64,000 bases of DNA, from positions 1 to 64,000 of the forward strand of contig JABWCR010000013.1 in assembly GCA_013359125.1 (NCBI GenBank), in the 5' to 3' direction. Each line of letters starts with the position of its first letter. Positions within the stretch are counted from its first letter, which is position 1. The stretch comes from Armatimonadota bacterium. Its GTDB lineage: Bacteria > Armatimonadota > Fimbriimonadia > Fimbriimonadales > GBS-DC. Position numbers and translations under genes: made by a program. Shown in pieces: positions 19,006 to 27,187 of this stretch. The notes below the pieces were generated by a model. The model ran no database searches. It saw nothing but the letters and a program-made list of their open reading frames with translations, and was not told where the DNA came from.

Positions 19006-19209
19006 CTACAACCCCGTAACCGGCGTCAGGCCCCCCGCCGCGCCCGAGCCGGCCGTAGGCGTGCCCGCCCCGCCCGAATCTGTCGATCCCTGTCCCCCGG
19101 TCTGCCCGCTGGTCTGCGTCTCCGCCGTCTGTTCCTTCTTGCATCCGGCCAGCGATACGACCAGCGCCGCCGCCGCCAACCCCGTCCAAAACGCCCTCAG
19201 TCGTCTCAT
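19006..19209 (-). CDS. Small Gly/Ser/Thr-rich lipoprotein
   Basis: 67 residues. A charged start (MRRLRAFW), a hydrophobic stretch and the lipobox SLAGC with Lys-Lys after the cysteine give a clear type II signal. The mature part is low-complexity (TQTSGQTGGQGSTDSGGAGT), so it may be only a flexible surface anchor. It is divergent from hsdR. A longer frame through the same region exists to 19602 but would run antisense to hsdR and is not credible. Confidence 0.65.
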   Translation of the reverse strand: MRRLRAFWTGLAAAALVVSLAGCKKEQTAETQTSGQTGGQGSTDSGGAGTPTAGSGAAGGLTPVTGL

Positions 19210-19282
19210 TATTTCCCTTATTCGCCGCCGCCAAGCAAGATTCCTGCCTTGGCGACTGTGCCAAACTATAAAGCACCCACAA

Positions 19283-21814
19283 ATGCCCGTCGCGACAAAC
19301 GAAGCCAAAGCCCGAATCCGCATCAACAAGCTGCTCGAAGAAGCCGGTTGGCGGTTCTTTGACGACAATGGCGAGCAAGCCAACGTCTGCTTAGAACTCA
19401 ACGTCCGCCTCAAGCCCTCCGACCTTGATGCGCTGGGAGATGACTTCAAGAGCGGAAAGGCCGATTTTCTGCTCCTCGACTCGAAAGGCTTCCCACTGAT
19501 CGTGCTCGAAGCAAAGTCCGAGAATAAAGACCCTCTCTCGGGCAAGGAGCAGGCTAGAAAGTACGCCCGATCGCTCAACTGTCGGTTTGTGATCCTCTCC
19601 AACGGAAACCTTCACTACTTCTGGGACCTGGATCGAGGCAATCCGCACATCATCACCGCCTATCCTTCTCCCGACTCCGTCACAAGTTACCAAAAGATCG
19701 CCCCAAACCCAAACGCGCTCGTCCAAAAAGAGGTGCGGGAAGACTACACCGTCCTTACACAAAAACCAAACTACCAAGCAGAAGCCGGCTGGAAGAACGA
19801 AGCCGAGCGCCCCGAGTACATCAAGACGAATAAACTGCGATTCCTACGACCGTACCAGCTCCAAGCCATTCGCCAGCTTCAGGCCGCGGTTAAAGAAGGC
19901 AAAGACCGATTCCTTTTCGAGATGGCAACGGGCACCGGCAAAACGCTCACAGCCGCAGCGGTCGTCAAACTGTTTCTGAGCACTGGCAATGCGCGCCGGG
20001 TTCTCTTCCTGGTCGATAGGCTCGAATTAGAGGATCAAGCCAAAAAGGCGTTCACCGAGCTACTGTCCGCCGACTTTCAAACCGTCATATACAAGGAAAA
20101 CCGGGACGACTGGCGCCGCGCAGAGATCGTAGTAACCACCGTTCAGTCGTTGCTTTTCAACAACAAATATCGACGACTCTTCTCGCCGACCGATTTTGAT
20201 CTCGTCATCTCGGACGAAGCGCACCGCTCCATCGGGGGCAATGCCAGAGCCGTCTTCGACTACTTCGTCGGCTACAAGCTCGGCCTGACGGCCACGCCAA
20301 AGGATTATCTCCGAAGAATCGAAACCAGCGAGAGCATTGTTCGAGACCCCCGAGAAGTCGAAAGGCGACTCCTGCTCGATACCTACAAGACGTTCGGATG
20401 CGAGAGCGGACAGCCCACTTTTCGATACTCGCTTCTGGACGGCGTCAAGGACGGCTACCTGATCAACCCGACCGTTGTCGACGCGCGCACCGAAATCACA
20501 ACCGCGCTCCTGTCTGAAGAAGGCTTCATCGTCCCTGTCTCGGACGACACTGGAGACAATCCTGAAGAATCGTACAAACAGCGAGAGTTCGAAAAACGGT
20601 TCTTCTCCGACGCCACCAATCAACTCTTTTGTAAAATGTTCTTAGAGCACGCGCTAAAAGACCCCGTCAGCGGAGAGATCGGCAAGTCGATTATCTTCGC
20701 CGTTAGCCAGCTCCATGCCGGCAAACTGGCTCAAATCTTAAACGAAATGGCGCACAAGATGTTCCCCGGCAAATATCAATCCGACTTTGCCGTCCAGGTA
20801 ACGTCCTCGGTCGCCGACGCCCAGCAATTTGCCGTCAACTTTGCCAACAACAATCTGAGCGGCTCCGCCAACTTCATTCCATCCTATCGAACCAGCAAAG
20901 CGCGCGTTTGCGTTACGGTCGGCATGATGACGACCGGATACGACTGCACCGACATCCTCAATCTCGGTCTGTTTCGCCCCATCTTCTCGCCGACGGACTT
21001 CATACAGATCAAAGGCCGAGGCACTCGCAGACACCGCTTCACCGATCAACTCTTCGACGAAAGCCTGAAAGCAGACGTCTCGCAGCCCGAAAAAACCGCC
21101 TTCAAACTGTTCGACTTCTTCGCCAGCTGCGAGTACTTCGAAACCGAGTTCAACTACGACGAAGTCATCGCGCTCCCAAGCCGATCGATAGCGAAAAAGC
21201 CCAACAATAGCCCGCCGATCGTGGTCGATGGAACCTACGAGCACCTCGGCGCCGACATCATGAAGTCCATCAAAGAACAAACCATCGGCTACGAAGGCAT
21301 GAAGATCGACCGCATGTTCTTTGAAAAGTTCGAGGACGCGGTGAAAGAAAACCCCGAGATCGTCCAAGCGGTCGAAGCAGGGCAGTGGGACCGCGTCGTC
21401 GATTACGTCAATCGCGAACTCTTCGACAAACCCGAGGACTACTACACCCTCGACAAACTGCGCAAGGCCGCCGCCGTCGACCGGCGCATTACCCTTCGCG
21501 AAATCCTCGAAAAAATCTTTGGCCTCATCCCCCGCTTCAAATCTAAGGACGAACTCCTCGAAGAAGAGTTCGCCAAGTTCGTGGCCGAAAATCTGCCCGA
21601 ACCGCCCTCGGCCATCCCCGCCATCAAGCACTACTTTAAGGCCTACGCCACCAGCGGACGAGTGCGCGACAGCATCGACCAAGGACACTTTACAGACCTC
21701 GCCACCAATCCCGAGTTCTCGACTAAAGACCTCAAAGCCGTGCCCGAAAAGTTTCGCAAAATAGTGCCGGAGTATATCAAGGACTACGTCTCGCTCAACC
21801 AGTTCGCGCCCTAA
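19283..21814 (+). CDS. hsdR: Type I restriction enzyme R subunit (DEAH translocase/nuclease)
   Basis: 843 residues from the ATG at 19283; the frame is open from 19061, but the extra 74 residues are low-complexity and overlap the lipoprotein gene. Nuclease domain: D61, then E76-A-K78 in PLIVLEAKSE, a PD-(D/E)xK pattern. Motor: Walker A ATGTGKT (215-221), SDEAHRS (DEAH at 311-314), GLTATPKDY, and motif VI IQIKGRGTRRH. The C-terminal region resembles the EcoEI-R C-terminal helical domain. It cuts unmethylated DNA after translocation, working with the HsdMS product encoded 10 bases downstream. Confidence 0.93.
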   Translation: MPVATNEAKARIRINKLLEEAGWRFFDDNGEQANVCLELNVRLKPSDLDALGDDFKSGKADFLLLDSKGFPLIVLEAKSENKDPLSGKEQARKYARSLNCRFVILSNGNLHYFWDLDRGNPHIITAYPSPDSVTSYQKIAPNPNALVQKEVREDYTVLTQKPNYQAEAGWKNEAERPEYIKTNKLRFLRPYQLQAIRQLQAAVKEGKDRFLFEMATGTGKTLTAAAVVKLFLSTGNARRVLFLVDRLELEDQAKKAFTELLSADFQTVIYKENRDDWRRAEIVVTTVQSLLFNNKYRRLFSPTDFDLVISDEAHRSIGGNARAVFDYFVGYKLGLTATPKDYLRRIETSESIVRDPREVERRLLLDTYKTFGCESGQPTFRYSLLDGVKDGYLINPTVVDARTEITTALLSEEGFIVPVSDDTGDNPEESYKQREFEKRFFSDATNQLFCKMFLEHALKDPVSGEIGKSIIFAVSQLHAGKLAQILNEMAHKMFPGKYQSDFAVQVTSSVADAQQFAVNFANNNLSGSANFIPSYRTSKARVCVTVGMMTTGYDCTDILNLGLFRPIFSPTDFIQIKGRGTRRHRFTDQLFDESLKADVSQPEKTAFKLFDFFASCEYFETEFNYDEVIALPSRSIAKKPNNSPPIVVDGTYEHLGADIMKSIKEQTIGYEGMKIDRMFFEKFEDAVKENPEIVQAVEAGQWDRVVDYVNRELFDKPEDYYTLDKLRKAAAVDRRITLREILEKIFGLIPRFKSKDELLEEEFAKFVAENLPEPPSAIPAIKHYFKAYATSGRVRDSIDQGHFTDLATNPEFSTKDLKAVPEKFRKIVPEYIKDYVSLNQFAP

Positions 21815-21823
21815 AGGAGAACC

Positions 21824-24352
21824 ATGCTCGATTCAGCCACCAAACGACGCATCGATACCGCCAGAGACACCCTGGTCGGCAAAGTGCCCGACCCCAAATC
21901 GCAGGTCGAACAGATCACCATCGCGCTCATCTACAAGTTCATGGACGACATGGACGCCCAGGCCGAAGAGCTGGGCGGCAAGCGCAAATTCTTTGCCGGC
22001 GATTTCGAGCGCTACGGCTGGGCCAAACTGATGCGCTCGGGGCTGGGCGGCCACGAGACCCTCAACCTCTATGCCGAGGCCATCGCCAAGATGCCCGAAA
22101 ACCCGGGCATCCCACCCCTCTTCCGCGACATCTTCAAAAACGCCTACCTCCCCTATCGCGATCCAGAAACCCTGCGCGGCTTTCTCAAAATCATCGACGA
22201 GTTCGAGTACGACCACTCCGAGCGCTTGGGCGACGCGTTCGAATATCTGCTCTCCGTCCTCGGCTCGCAAGGCGACGCCGGGCAGTTCCGCACCCCGCGC
22301 CACATCATCGACTTCATCGTCGCCATCGTCGATCCCAAAAAGCACGAAACCGTGCTCGACCCCGCCTGCGGCACCGCCGGGTTCCTCATCTCCGCCTACA
22401 AGCACATCCTGAAGAACAATTCCAAATTACTAACTACAAATGACGAATTAAAATCCGTAACTCCTAATTCGCAATTCGTAATTAATCTCACCCCCGACGA
22501 GCGCAAAAAACTCGCCGACAACTTCCGCGGCTACGACATCTCCCCCGACATGGTCCGCCTGTCCCTCGTGAACATGTACCTGCACGGCTTCACCGACCCG
22601 CACGTCTTCGAGTACGACACGCTCACCAGCCAGGACCGCTGGAACGAGATGGCCGATGTCATCCTCGCCAACCCGCCGTTCATGAGCCCCAAGGGCGGCA
22701 TCAAGCCGCACAACCGCTTCTCCGTCCCCTGCAAGCGCTGCGAAGTGCTCTTCGTGGACTACATGGCCGAGCACCTCACCCCCGGCGGCCGTGCGGGCAT
22801 CATCGTCCACGAGGGGATCATCTTCCGAAGCCAGACGGCGTACAAAGCCTTGCGGAAGATGCTCGTTGAGCAATACCTGGTGGCCGTCATCTCCCTGCCC
22901 GCCGGCGTGTTCAATCCCTACGCCGGCGTGAAGACCTCCATCCTCATCCTCGACAAGTCGCTGGCCAAACAGTCCGACACCGTCGGCTTCTTCAAGGTGG
23001 AAAACGACGGCTTCAACCTCGGCGCCCAGCGCCGACCCATCGACAAGAACGACCTGCCGCAGGTGCTGGCGGAGATCAACGAATACCTGCGGCGACTGCG
23101 GGCGCAGGAATCGGTCTTACCCCCTCTCCCCCTGGGAGAGGGCCGGGGTGAGGGTTCTTTCACGCCGACGCGCGGGCTGATCGTCGCGAAGGAGAAGATC
23201 GCGGCAAATGGGGATTACAACCTGAGCGGTGAACGTTACCGAGGCAACGTTGCCCGCGCGTCCGTCTTTCCTTACGTCACGTTGGAAGCGGTCGCGGATA
23301 TCGACTGGGGGAATACCGATTTGACCAAGGACGCGTATGTCGCGGATGGACGATATTTAGCGGTGTCAGCTGCCGGAGGCGACGGGAGGATTGGCCACGC
23401 CGAGCATCGTCTGGGGACCCTTGTACTATCTGCGATCGGCGCAAACTGTGGTCGAATGTTCTTTCCAGAGGAAGACTTCACGGCCATCAAGAACACGATC
23501 ACGATCACCTCGCGACCGGGAGTCATCGAACCGCTTTACCTGTATCACCTTCTCTCGATGTCGTCTCTTCCGAAACGGGGCGGAGGCCAGCCCTTCATCT
23601 CGAAAGGCGACGTACTGGCATTCGAAATCCCCCTTCCGCCGTTGGAGGTGCAGAAGGAGATCGTGGCGGAGATCGAGGCCTACCAGAAGGTGATCGACGG
23701 CGCCCGCGCCGTCCTCGACCACTACCGCCCCCACATCCCCATCAACCCCGACTGGCCGATGGTGGAGTTAGGGGAACTCTGCGAACTCGCGCGAGGTGTC
23801 ACGTACTCGAAAGGGGATGAAGTCAACGACAACGGCCACAAGATTCTGCGCGCAAACAACATCAACAACGCGCACAACACGCTTGATCTCTCGGATATCA
23901 AACTGATCTCGCCCACCCTCTCGCTGTCCGAGGACAAGCGACTGCGGCGTGGTGACATCTTCATCTGTTTGGCGAGCGGCAGCAAGGACCACATCGGTAA
24001 GGTGGCCTACATCGATGCGGACACAGACTTCTACTTCGGCGGATTTATGGGTGCGGTGCGTGCGAACTCCGAGCGAGTGTTGCCGCGATTTCTCTTCCAC
24101 AGCTTGACCGCCGACCGATTCAATTCCTTCTTGCGCCTTCGGATCGCTGGCGCCAACATCAACAACTTGAACGGGAAGATACTTGGGCAATACGCCATCC
24201 CCCTCCCGCCCCTGTCCGAGCAGGAGAAGATCGTGTCGGAGATCGAAGCCGAGCAGCGGCTGGTGGAGGGGAACCGGCAGCTCATCGAGCGGATGGAGCA
24301 AAAGATCGCCGCCACCCTCGCCCGCATCTGGGGGGAGGGAATTACGAATTAA
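21824..24352 (+). CDS. Fused type I modification-specificity protein HsdM-HsdS
   Basis: 842 residues. HsdM part: N-terminal helical domain (about 10-150), SAM motif DPACGTAGFLIS (179-190) and catalytic NPPF (283-286), to about 430. HsdS part: TRD1 (482-605) and TRD2 (647-790), each followed by a coiled coil (IPLPPLEVQKEIVAEIEAYQ and IPLPPLSEQEKIVSEIEAEQ). It methylates adenine at the site read by the two TRDs. Two foreign in-frame inserts are visible: residues 198-221 and 431-446. The stop TAA is formed by an inverted-repeat end at 24338-24350. No separate hsdS is present. SD: AAGGAG. Confidence 0.9.
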   Translation: MLDSATKRRIDTARDTLVGKVPDPKSQVEQITIALIYKFMDDMDAQAEELGGKRKFFAGDFERYGWAKLMRSGLGGHETLNLYAEAIAKMPENPGIPPLFRDIFKNAYLPYRDPETLRGFLKIIDEFEYDHSERLGDAFEYLLSVLGSQGDAGQFRTPRHIIDFIVAIVDPKKHETVLDPACGTAGFLISAYKHILKNNSKLLTTNDELKSVTPNSQFVINLTPDERKKLADNFRGYDISPDMVRLSLVNMYLHGFTDPHVFEYDTLTSQDRWNEMADVILANPPFMSPKGGIKPHNRFSVPCKRCEVLFVDYMAEHLTPGGRAGIIVHEGIIFRSQTAYKALRKMLVEQYLVAVISLPAGVFNPYAGVKTSILILDKSLAKQSDTVGFFKVENDGFNLGAQRRPIDKNDLPQVLAEINEYLRRLRAQESVLPPLPLGEGRGEGSFTPTRGLIVAKEKIAANGDYNLSGERYRGNVARASVFPYVTLEAVADIDWGNTDLTKDAYVADGRYLAVSAAGGDGRIGHAEHRLGTLVLSAIGANCGRMFFPEEDFTAIKNTITITSRPGVIEPLYLYHLLSMSSLPKRGGGQPFISKGDVLAFEIPLPPLEVQKEIVAEIEAYQKVIDGARAVLDHYRPHIPINPDWPMVELGELCELARGVTYSKGDEVNDNGHKILRANNINNAHNTLDLSDIKLISPTLSLSEDKRLRRGDIFICLASGSKDHIGKVAYIDADTDFYFGGFMGAVRANSERVLPRFLFHSLTADRFNSFLRLRIAGANINNLNGKILGQYAIPLPPLSEQEKIVSEIEAEQRLVEGNRQLIERMEQKIAATLARIWGEGITN
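22418..22488. repeat. AATTCGTAATT-type mini-element inserted in frame within hsdM
   Basis: An AT-rich stretch in an otherwise GC-rich gene, encoding NSKLLTTNDELKSVTPNSQF between the SAM motif and the NPPF motif. The left half reads aattactaactacaaatgac and the right half cctaattcgcaattcgtaat, that is, related arms in inverted orientation. The right end shares AATTCGTAATT with the ends of the four-helix-bundle cassette at 24338-24745. It looks like an empty version of the same element, tolerated because the frame is kept. Confidence 0.65.
23119..23155. repeat. LPLGEGRGEG-type palindromic repeat inserted in hsdMS
   Basis: The sequence cccctctccccctgggagag followed by ggccggggtgaggg encodes PPLPLGEGRGEG. 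This is a recognisable dispersed GC-rich intergenic repeat seen in many unrelated bacterial genomes. Here it sits in frame at the junction between the HsdM and HsdS parts (residues 433-444), a place where a linker can be lengthened without harm. Confidence 0.7.
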
Positions 24353-24745
24353 GAATTAATAATTAAGAATTGATGAGGGGTGGGCTGATGGCGGAGAATG
24401 TTGTTCAGGTTAAGAGCTTTGCGTTTGCGGCGCGCATTGTTCGGCTGTGTCAGTTCTTGGCGAACGAGAAACGCGAGTACGTTTTATCCAAGCAACTTCT
24501 CCGATGTGGATCAAGCGTCGGGGCGAACGTTGAAGAGGCGATAGGCGGACAATCCCGCCCGGATTTTCTCTCGAAGCTTTCCATCGCCTACAAGGAGGCG
24601 CGAGAAGCCCTGTACTGGCTCCGTCTCCTAAAAGAGACCGACTATCTGACCGAACCCCAATTCGATAGCATCTATGCCGATGGCGAAGAACTTTGCCGCA
24701 TCATCACCGCAATCAAAAAGACAACCGCCGCCAATTCGTAATTCC
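24338..24745. mobile_element. Four-helix-bundle gene cassette with 13-bp inverted ends
   Basis: GGAATTACGAATT at 24338-24350 and its exact complement AATTCGTAATTCC at 24733-24745 bracket a single gene of the 23S intervening-sequence protein family. Both flanking stops derive from the ends: hsdMS ends in aat-taa and the bundle gene in tcg-taa. Extra degenerate copies (aattaagaattaataatt; aattgccaattcc) adjoin each end. No transposase is encoded, so movement would need help in trans. Confidence 0.6.
24388..24741 (+). CDS. Four-helix bundle protein (23S rRNA IVP/S23 family)
   Basis: 117 residues, four predicted amphipathic helices. The family pattern is clear: KSFAFAARIVRLCQFL, YVLSKQLLRCGSSVGANVEEAIGGQSRPDFLSKLSIAYKEAREALYWLRLL. 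Frames open earlier at TTG 24370 and ATG 24373; I prefer ATG 24388, which has GAGGGG upstream and starts where homologues do. Proteins of this family are encoded in 23S rRNA intervening sequences and as free genes in variable regions; Avd of diversity-generating retroelements shares the fold. The role is unknown. The gene fills an inverted-repeat cassette directly behind hsdMS. Confidence 0.88.
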   Translation: MAENVVQVKSFAFAARIVRLCQFLANEKREYVLSKQLLRCGSSVGANVEEAIGGQSRPDFLSKLSIAYKEAREALYWLRLLKETDYLTEPQFDSIYADGEELCRIITAIKKTTAANS

Positions 24746-24881
24746 TAATTGCCAATTCCGCCGCCCTCGCGCTCCTCTTTTGTAGCGCCCCGCCTTTGGA
24801 GTTAGGCTGGGATCGGGCTTCGAGGTCGTTAGAGACCTTATCTATTGTGGTTTTGGCCAAAAAGCGTGGCAAAATTACCAC

Positions 24882-25799
24882 ATGAACACCATGAAGCGGC
24901 TGGTTATAGGATTGATGGCCACCTGGTCTCTTTGTAGCGGTTTTGCGTGGGGCCAGTTGAAACTGGTCGATGGCACATGGGCTAATGCGAAGACAAAGCC
25001 TTCTCAGCCCGAGATCAAAGTTGAGTTAAAAGCCGGTTCGTCCGACAATTTCACCGTCAGAGGCGCCATTCGCACATTCAATTCGCAGGGTGCCTTCAAG
25101 GAACTCATTATGTTCAGCGGAACATTGTACAAAACGGGAATCCTGAGGGCGCGGGTTGATTCGCCGGCTAAGCACGCCTCGACTTGGACGGTGAACGGCA
25201 CGTTCGATAAGGCGACGGGTCAAATCAAGTTGGCGATCCGCTACCCGCAGCGCTACGATGGCGGAACGCGGAGCGGTTATTACATCAGCAACTACACGCT
25301 GACCAATGCCAGCATGAAGCCCGAGAAGGAAGTCTATTGGGTGCTGAAGGCTGGTTCGCCGCGCATGTCTGACGACTACACGAAGAATCCCACTCCGCTC
25401 TTTACCATCTCCGGTACGAGCATGATCTATCCAAGCTACTCGTACAAGGATGGCAAACCGGTGCGCCAGGTCCTTACGTTCTCAGATTGCAAGACGGCCT
25501 ATAAAGAGGGCGAGATGGCGATCTTTTGGGTCGATGCCTCCGGCACAGATAAGGACGCGATGCCGCCCGTGCCGATTGCCATGTACTTTGGCTTCACGCC
25601 AGGCATCCATCGCATCTTCTCCGGCTCCGACAAGTCGGAATACAATCTCAAGGTCAACTTTCGCAGCGAAACGACCATCCCATTCAAACCGAGCAGCGAA
25701 AAGGACGCGTGGATATTGGTCGGCGCTCCGGGCCAGGGCGGGTTAATCTACGAGTATGAGCGCGAGGAACGGATCAAGAAACCGGAGAAGGCTAAGTAG
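24882..25799 (+). CDS. Exported protein of unknown function
   Basis: 305 residues with a signal peptide (VIGLMATWSLCSGFAWG). I do not recognise a family. The mature part alternates short beta-like strands and has conserved-looking aromatic and charged segments (SGYYISNYTLTNASMKPEKEVYWVLKAG, MYFGFTPGIHRIFSGS, WILVGAPGQGGLIYEYEREE). No dockerin-like tail, unlike most exported proteins here. A second ATG at 24891 (MKRLVI) could be the true start; no clear Shine-Dalgarno favours either. It stands alone between the cassette and the DinB gene. Confidence 0.7.
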   Translation: MNTMKRLVIGLMATWSLCSGFAWGQLKLVDGTWANAKTKPSQPEIKVELKAGSSDNFTVRGAIRTFNSQGAFKELIMFSGTLYKTGILRARVDSPAKHASTWTVNGTFDKATGQIKLAIRYPQRYDGGTRSGYYISNYTLTNASMKPEKEVYWVLKAGSPRMSDDYTKNPTPLFTISGTSMIYPSYSYKDGKPVRQVLTFSDCKTAYKEGEMAIFWVDASGTDKDAMPPVPIAMYFGFTPGIHRIFSGSDKSEYNLKVNFRSETTIPFKPSSEKDAWILVGAPGQGGLIYEYEREERIKKPEKAK

Positions 25800-25878
25800 C
25801 CTGACAAGAATCCCGACGCCTGCTAAATCGTCTTGAACAAGAGTGGGCTGTCTGTGCGCCTCATGCTATAATGCTCGA

Positions 25879-26361
25879 ATGAGCGCAACAACTCTGCTTG
25901 ACCCTCGCGGCGGCCTTGGCACATGGACCACTTACATGCTGAAAAACTATGTATCAGACATTCCGGCGATTCCGGAAGAGAAGTGGAACGTTTCGATGGG
26001 CGGATGCTCCCGGCCAGCGAGCGAGTTGACCGCCGAGGTCGTATCGCTTTTGGATTGGGCGGCGGGCGCTATGAAGGGCGAGGTGCGCAACGTGGATGAG
26101 AAGCGACTCATCGCCGAATACAACAGCCGTTGCGTTTCCAGGGAGGCTGCGGCTGCCGAGATGAACCGCGCGGCGTCTGCGTTCGTCGAGGCGCTGGGCC
26201 AGGCGGACGATGCGCGCCTTACTGGAATGGTAACGGCACCTTGGGGAGCCGAGATGCCCCTGATCATGATTGCCCATATCGTATCCAGCCACATTTGGTA
26301 TCACGACGGCCAGCTGAACTACATCCAGTGCCTGCTGGGCGACAACCAGTTTCATTGGTAG
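25879..26361 (+). CDS. DinB-like four-helix metalloenzyme fold protein
   Basis: 160 residues of the DinB/YfiT-like superfamily. N-terminal LLDPRGGLGTWTTYMLKNYVSDIPAIPEEKW and C-terminal MIAHIVSSHIWYHDGQLNYIQCLLGD give the helix pattern and the C-terminal His residues that bind metal. Many members act in thiol-dependent or detoxification chemistry, but this one cannot be assigned. Start ATG 25879 lies 7 bases after TATAAT (25867-25872), so the mRNA is probably leaderless; an upstream in-frame ATG at 25843 precedes the promoter and is not the start. Confidence 0.82.
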   Translation: MSATTLLDPRGGLGTWTTYMLKNYVSDIPAIPEEKWNVSMGGCSRPASELTAEVVSLLDWAAGAMKGEVRNVDEKRLIAEYNSRCVSREAAAAEMNRAASAFVEALGQADDARLTGMVTAPWGAEMPLIMIAHIVSSHIWYHDGQLNYIQCLLGDNQFHW

Positions 26362-26476
26362 GACGAACGAATGGCTTGGGCCAGACGAAATGGCGAACAA
26401 ATGTAGAGAAGCTCATAGCAAGAACCGGTCTGATTGAGCGAAACGAAACTCGGACAAAGCGGCACAATGTGCCCCC

Positions 26477-26528
26477 CGCGCTATAATATCCCCATGCCCG
26501 ACCGAAAGCCTAAGTTCGAAACCCTTTC
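26477..26528 (+). repeat. 52-bp direct repeat, copy 1 (duplicated mutase gene start)
   Basis: This segment carries a TATAAT (26482-26487), an ATG (26494) and the first 11 codons of the acyl-CoA mutase gene. It matches 27188-27239 with 2 mismatches in 52. The pair brackets the DUF433/DUF5615 module, offset 711 bp. Confidence 0.9.
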
Positions 26529-26565
26529 TATAATCCCCATCGATGGTAAACTAACACTACGATGA
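26494..26565 (+). CDS. 23-codon leader ORF derived from the mutase start
   Basis: [12 protein letters not shown] then IIPIDGKLTLR. The first 12 residues are those of the mutase N-terminus; the rest is new sequence. The stop TGA overlaps the antitoxin ATG (ATGA, 26562-26565), so ribosomes that start at the captured mutase initiation site would pass directly to the antitoxin gene. TATAAT lies 7 bases before the ATG, as for the mutase. Expression is inferred. Confidence 0.5.
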   Translation: MPDRKPKFETLSIIPIDGKLTLR

Positions 26566-26786
26566 GTTGGCAGTCCAGAATCACTATGAATCCCAAGCAG
26601 TGCGGCGGAAGGCCTTGTGTGCGCGGAATGCGGATCAGGGTCTCCGACGTTCTGGACCTTTTCGCGGCTGGTCTGACCGCCGATCAAATCCTTGCGGAGA
26701 TGCCGGATTTGCAGCCAGAAGACCTTCAAGCTTGCCTGGAGTTCGCGTCTCGGAGAATCGATCACCCAACCTTGGTCGCCACATGA
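26562..26786 (+). CDS. DUF433 antitoxin
   Basis: 74 residues matching DUF433: ITMNPKQCGGRPCVRGMRIRVSDVLDLFAAGLTADQILAEMPDLQPEDLQACLEFA, a small winged-helix-like DNA-binding fold used by VapB-like antitoxins. The start overlaps the leader ORF stop (ATGA), and its own stop overlaps the toxin ATG (ATGA, 26783-26786), so all three frames are translationally coupled. It would bind the toxin and repress the module's promoter. Confidence 0.88.
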   Translation: MSWQSRITMNPKQCGGRPCVRGMRIRVSDVLDLFAAGLTADQILAEMPDLQPEDLQACLEFASRRIDHPTLVAT

Positions 26787-27127
26787 CATTTTGGGTGGAC
26801 GCCCATCTCTCGCCCCATATCGCCCGCTGGCTGGTCGATACGTTTGAAGTAGAGGCGGCGCCAGTTCGAGATCTGAATCTGCGCGATGCAGAAGACGTCG
26901 AGATATTCGAAGCCGCTAGGAGCGCCGGAGTTGTCGTAATGACTAAAGACCGAGATTTCATTCAGTTGCTCGAGCGTCTGGGGCCGCCCCCTCAAGTCAT
27001 CTGGCTGACCTGTGGCAACACTTCTAATGGTCGGCTGAAAGAGGTATTGGCACAACTGTTGCCTGACGCGATTTCGTTGCTCGCTGCCGGGGAACCGATG
27101 GTCGAGATCAGCGATCTCGGTCGATGA
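26783..27127 (+). CDS. DUF5615 PIN-like toxin
   Basis: 114 residues, start ATG 26783. DUF5615 (Mut7-C/PIN-like) features: FWVDAHLSPHIARWL with the first Asp, VRDLNLRDAEDVEIFEAARSAGVVVMTKDRDF with the second acidic cluster (TKDRDF), and IWLTCGNTSNGRLKEVL. It pairs with the DUF433 protein as a type II toxin-antitoxin module and probably acts as an RNase. After its stop, 27169-27181 (aatttgtaattct) resembles the AATTCGTAATTCC ends of the cassette 2.4 kb upstream. Confidence 0.88.
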   Translation: MTFWVDAHLSPHIARWLVDTFEVEAAPVRDLNLRDAEDVEIFEAARSAGVVVMTKDRDFIQLLERLGPPPQVIWLTCGNTSNGRLKEVLAQLLPDAISLLAAGEPMVEISDLGR

Positions 27128-27187
27128 TGCAACAATATTCAATTGCGGTCGCAGTTCGCTCTGTCGCCAATTTGTAATTCTAACCCT

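Noticed and set aside
19061-19282. N-terminal 74-residue extension of hsdR
   Set aside because: Low-complexity composition and overlap with the divergent lipoprotein gene; the conserved HsdR sequence begins at the ATG at 19283.
24733-24757. Rho-independent terminator after the four-helix-bundle gene
   Set aside because: The inverted bases here pair with the distant left end rather than forming a local stem with a U-run.
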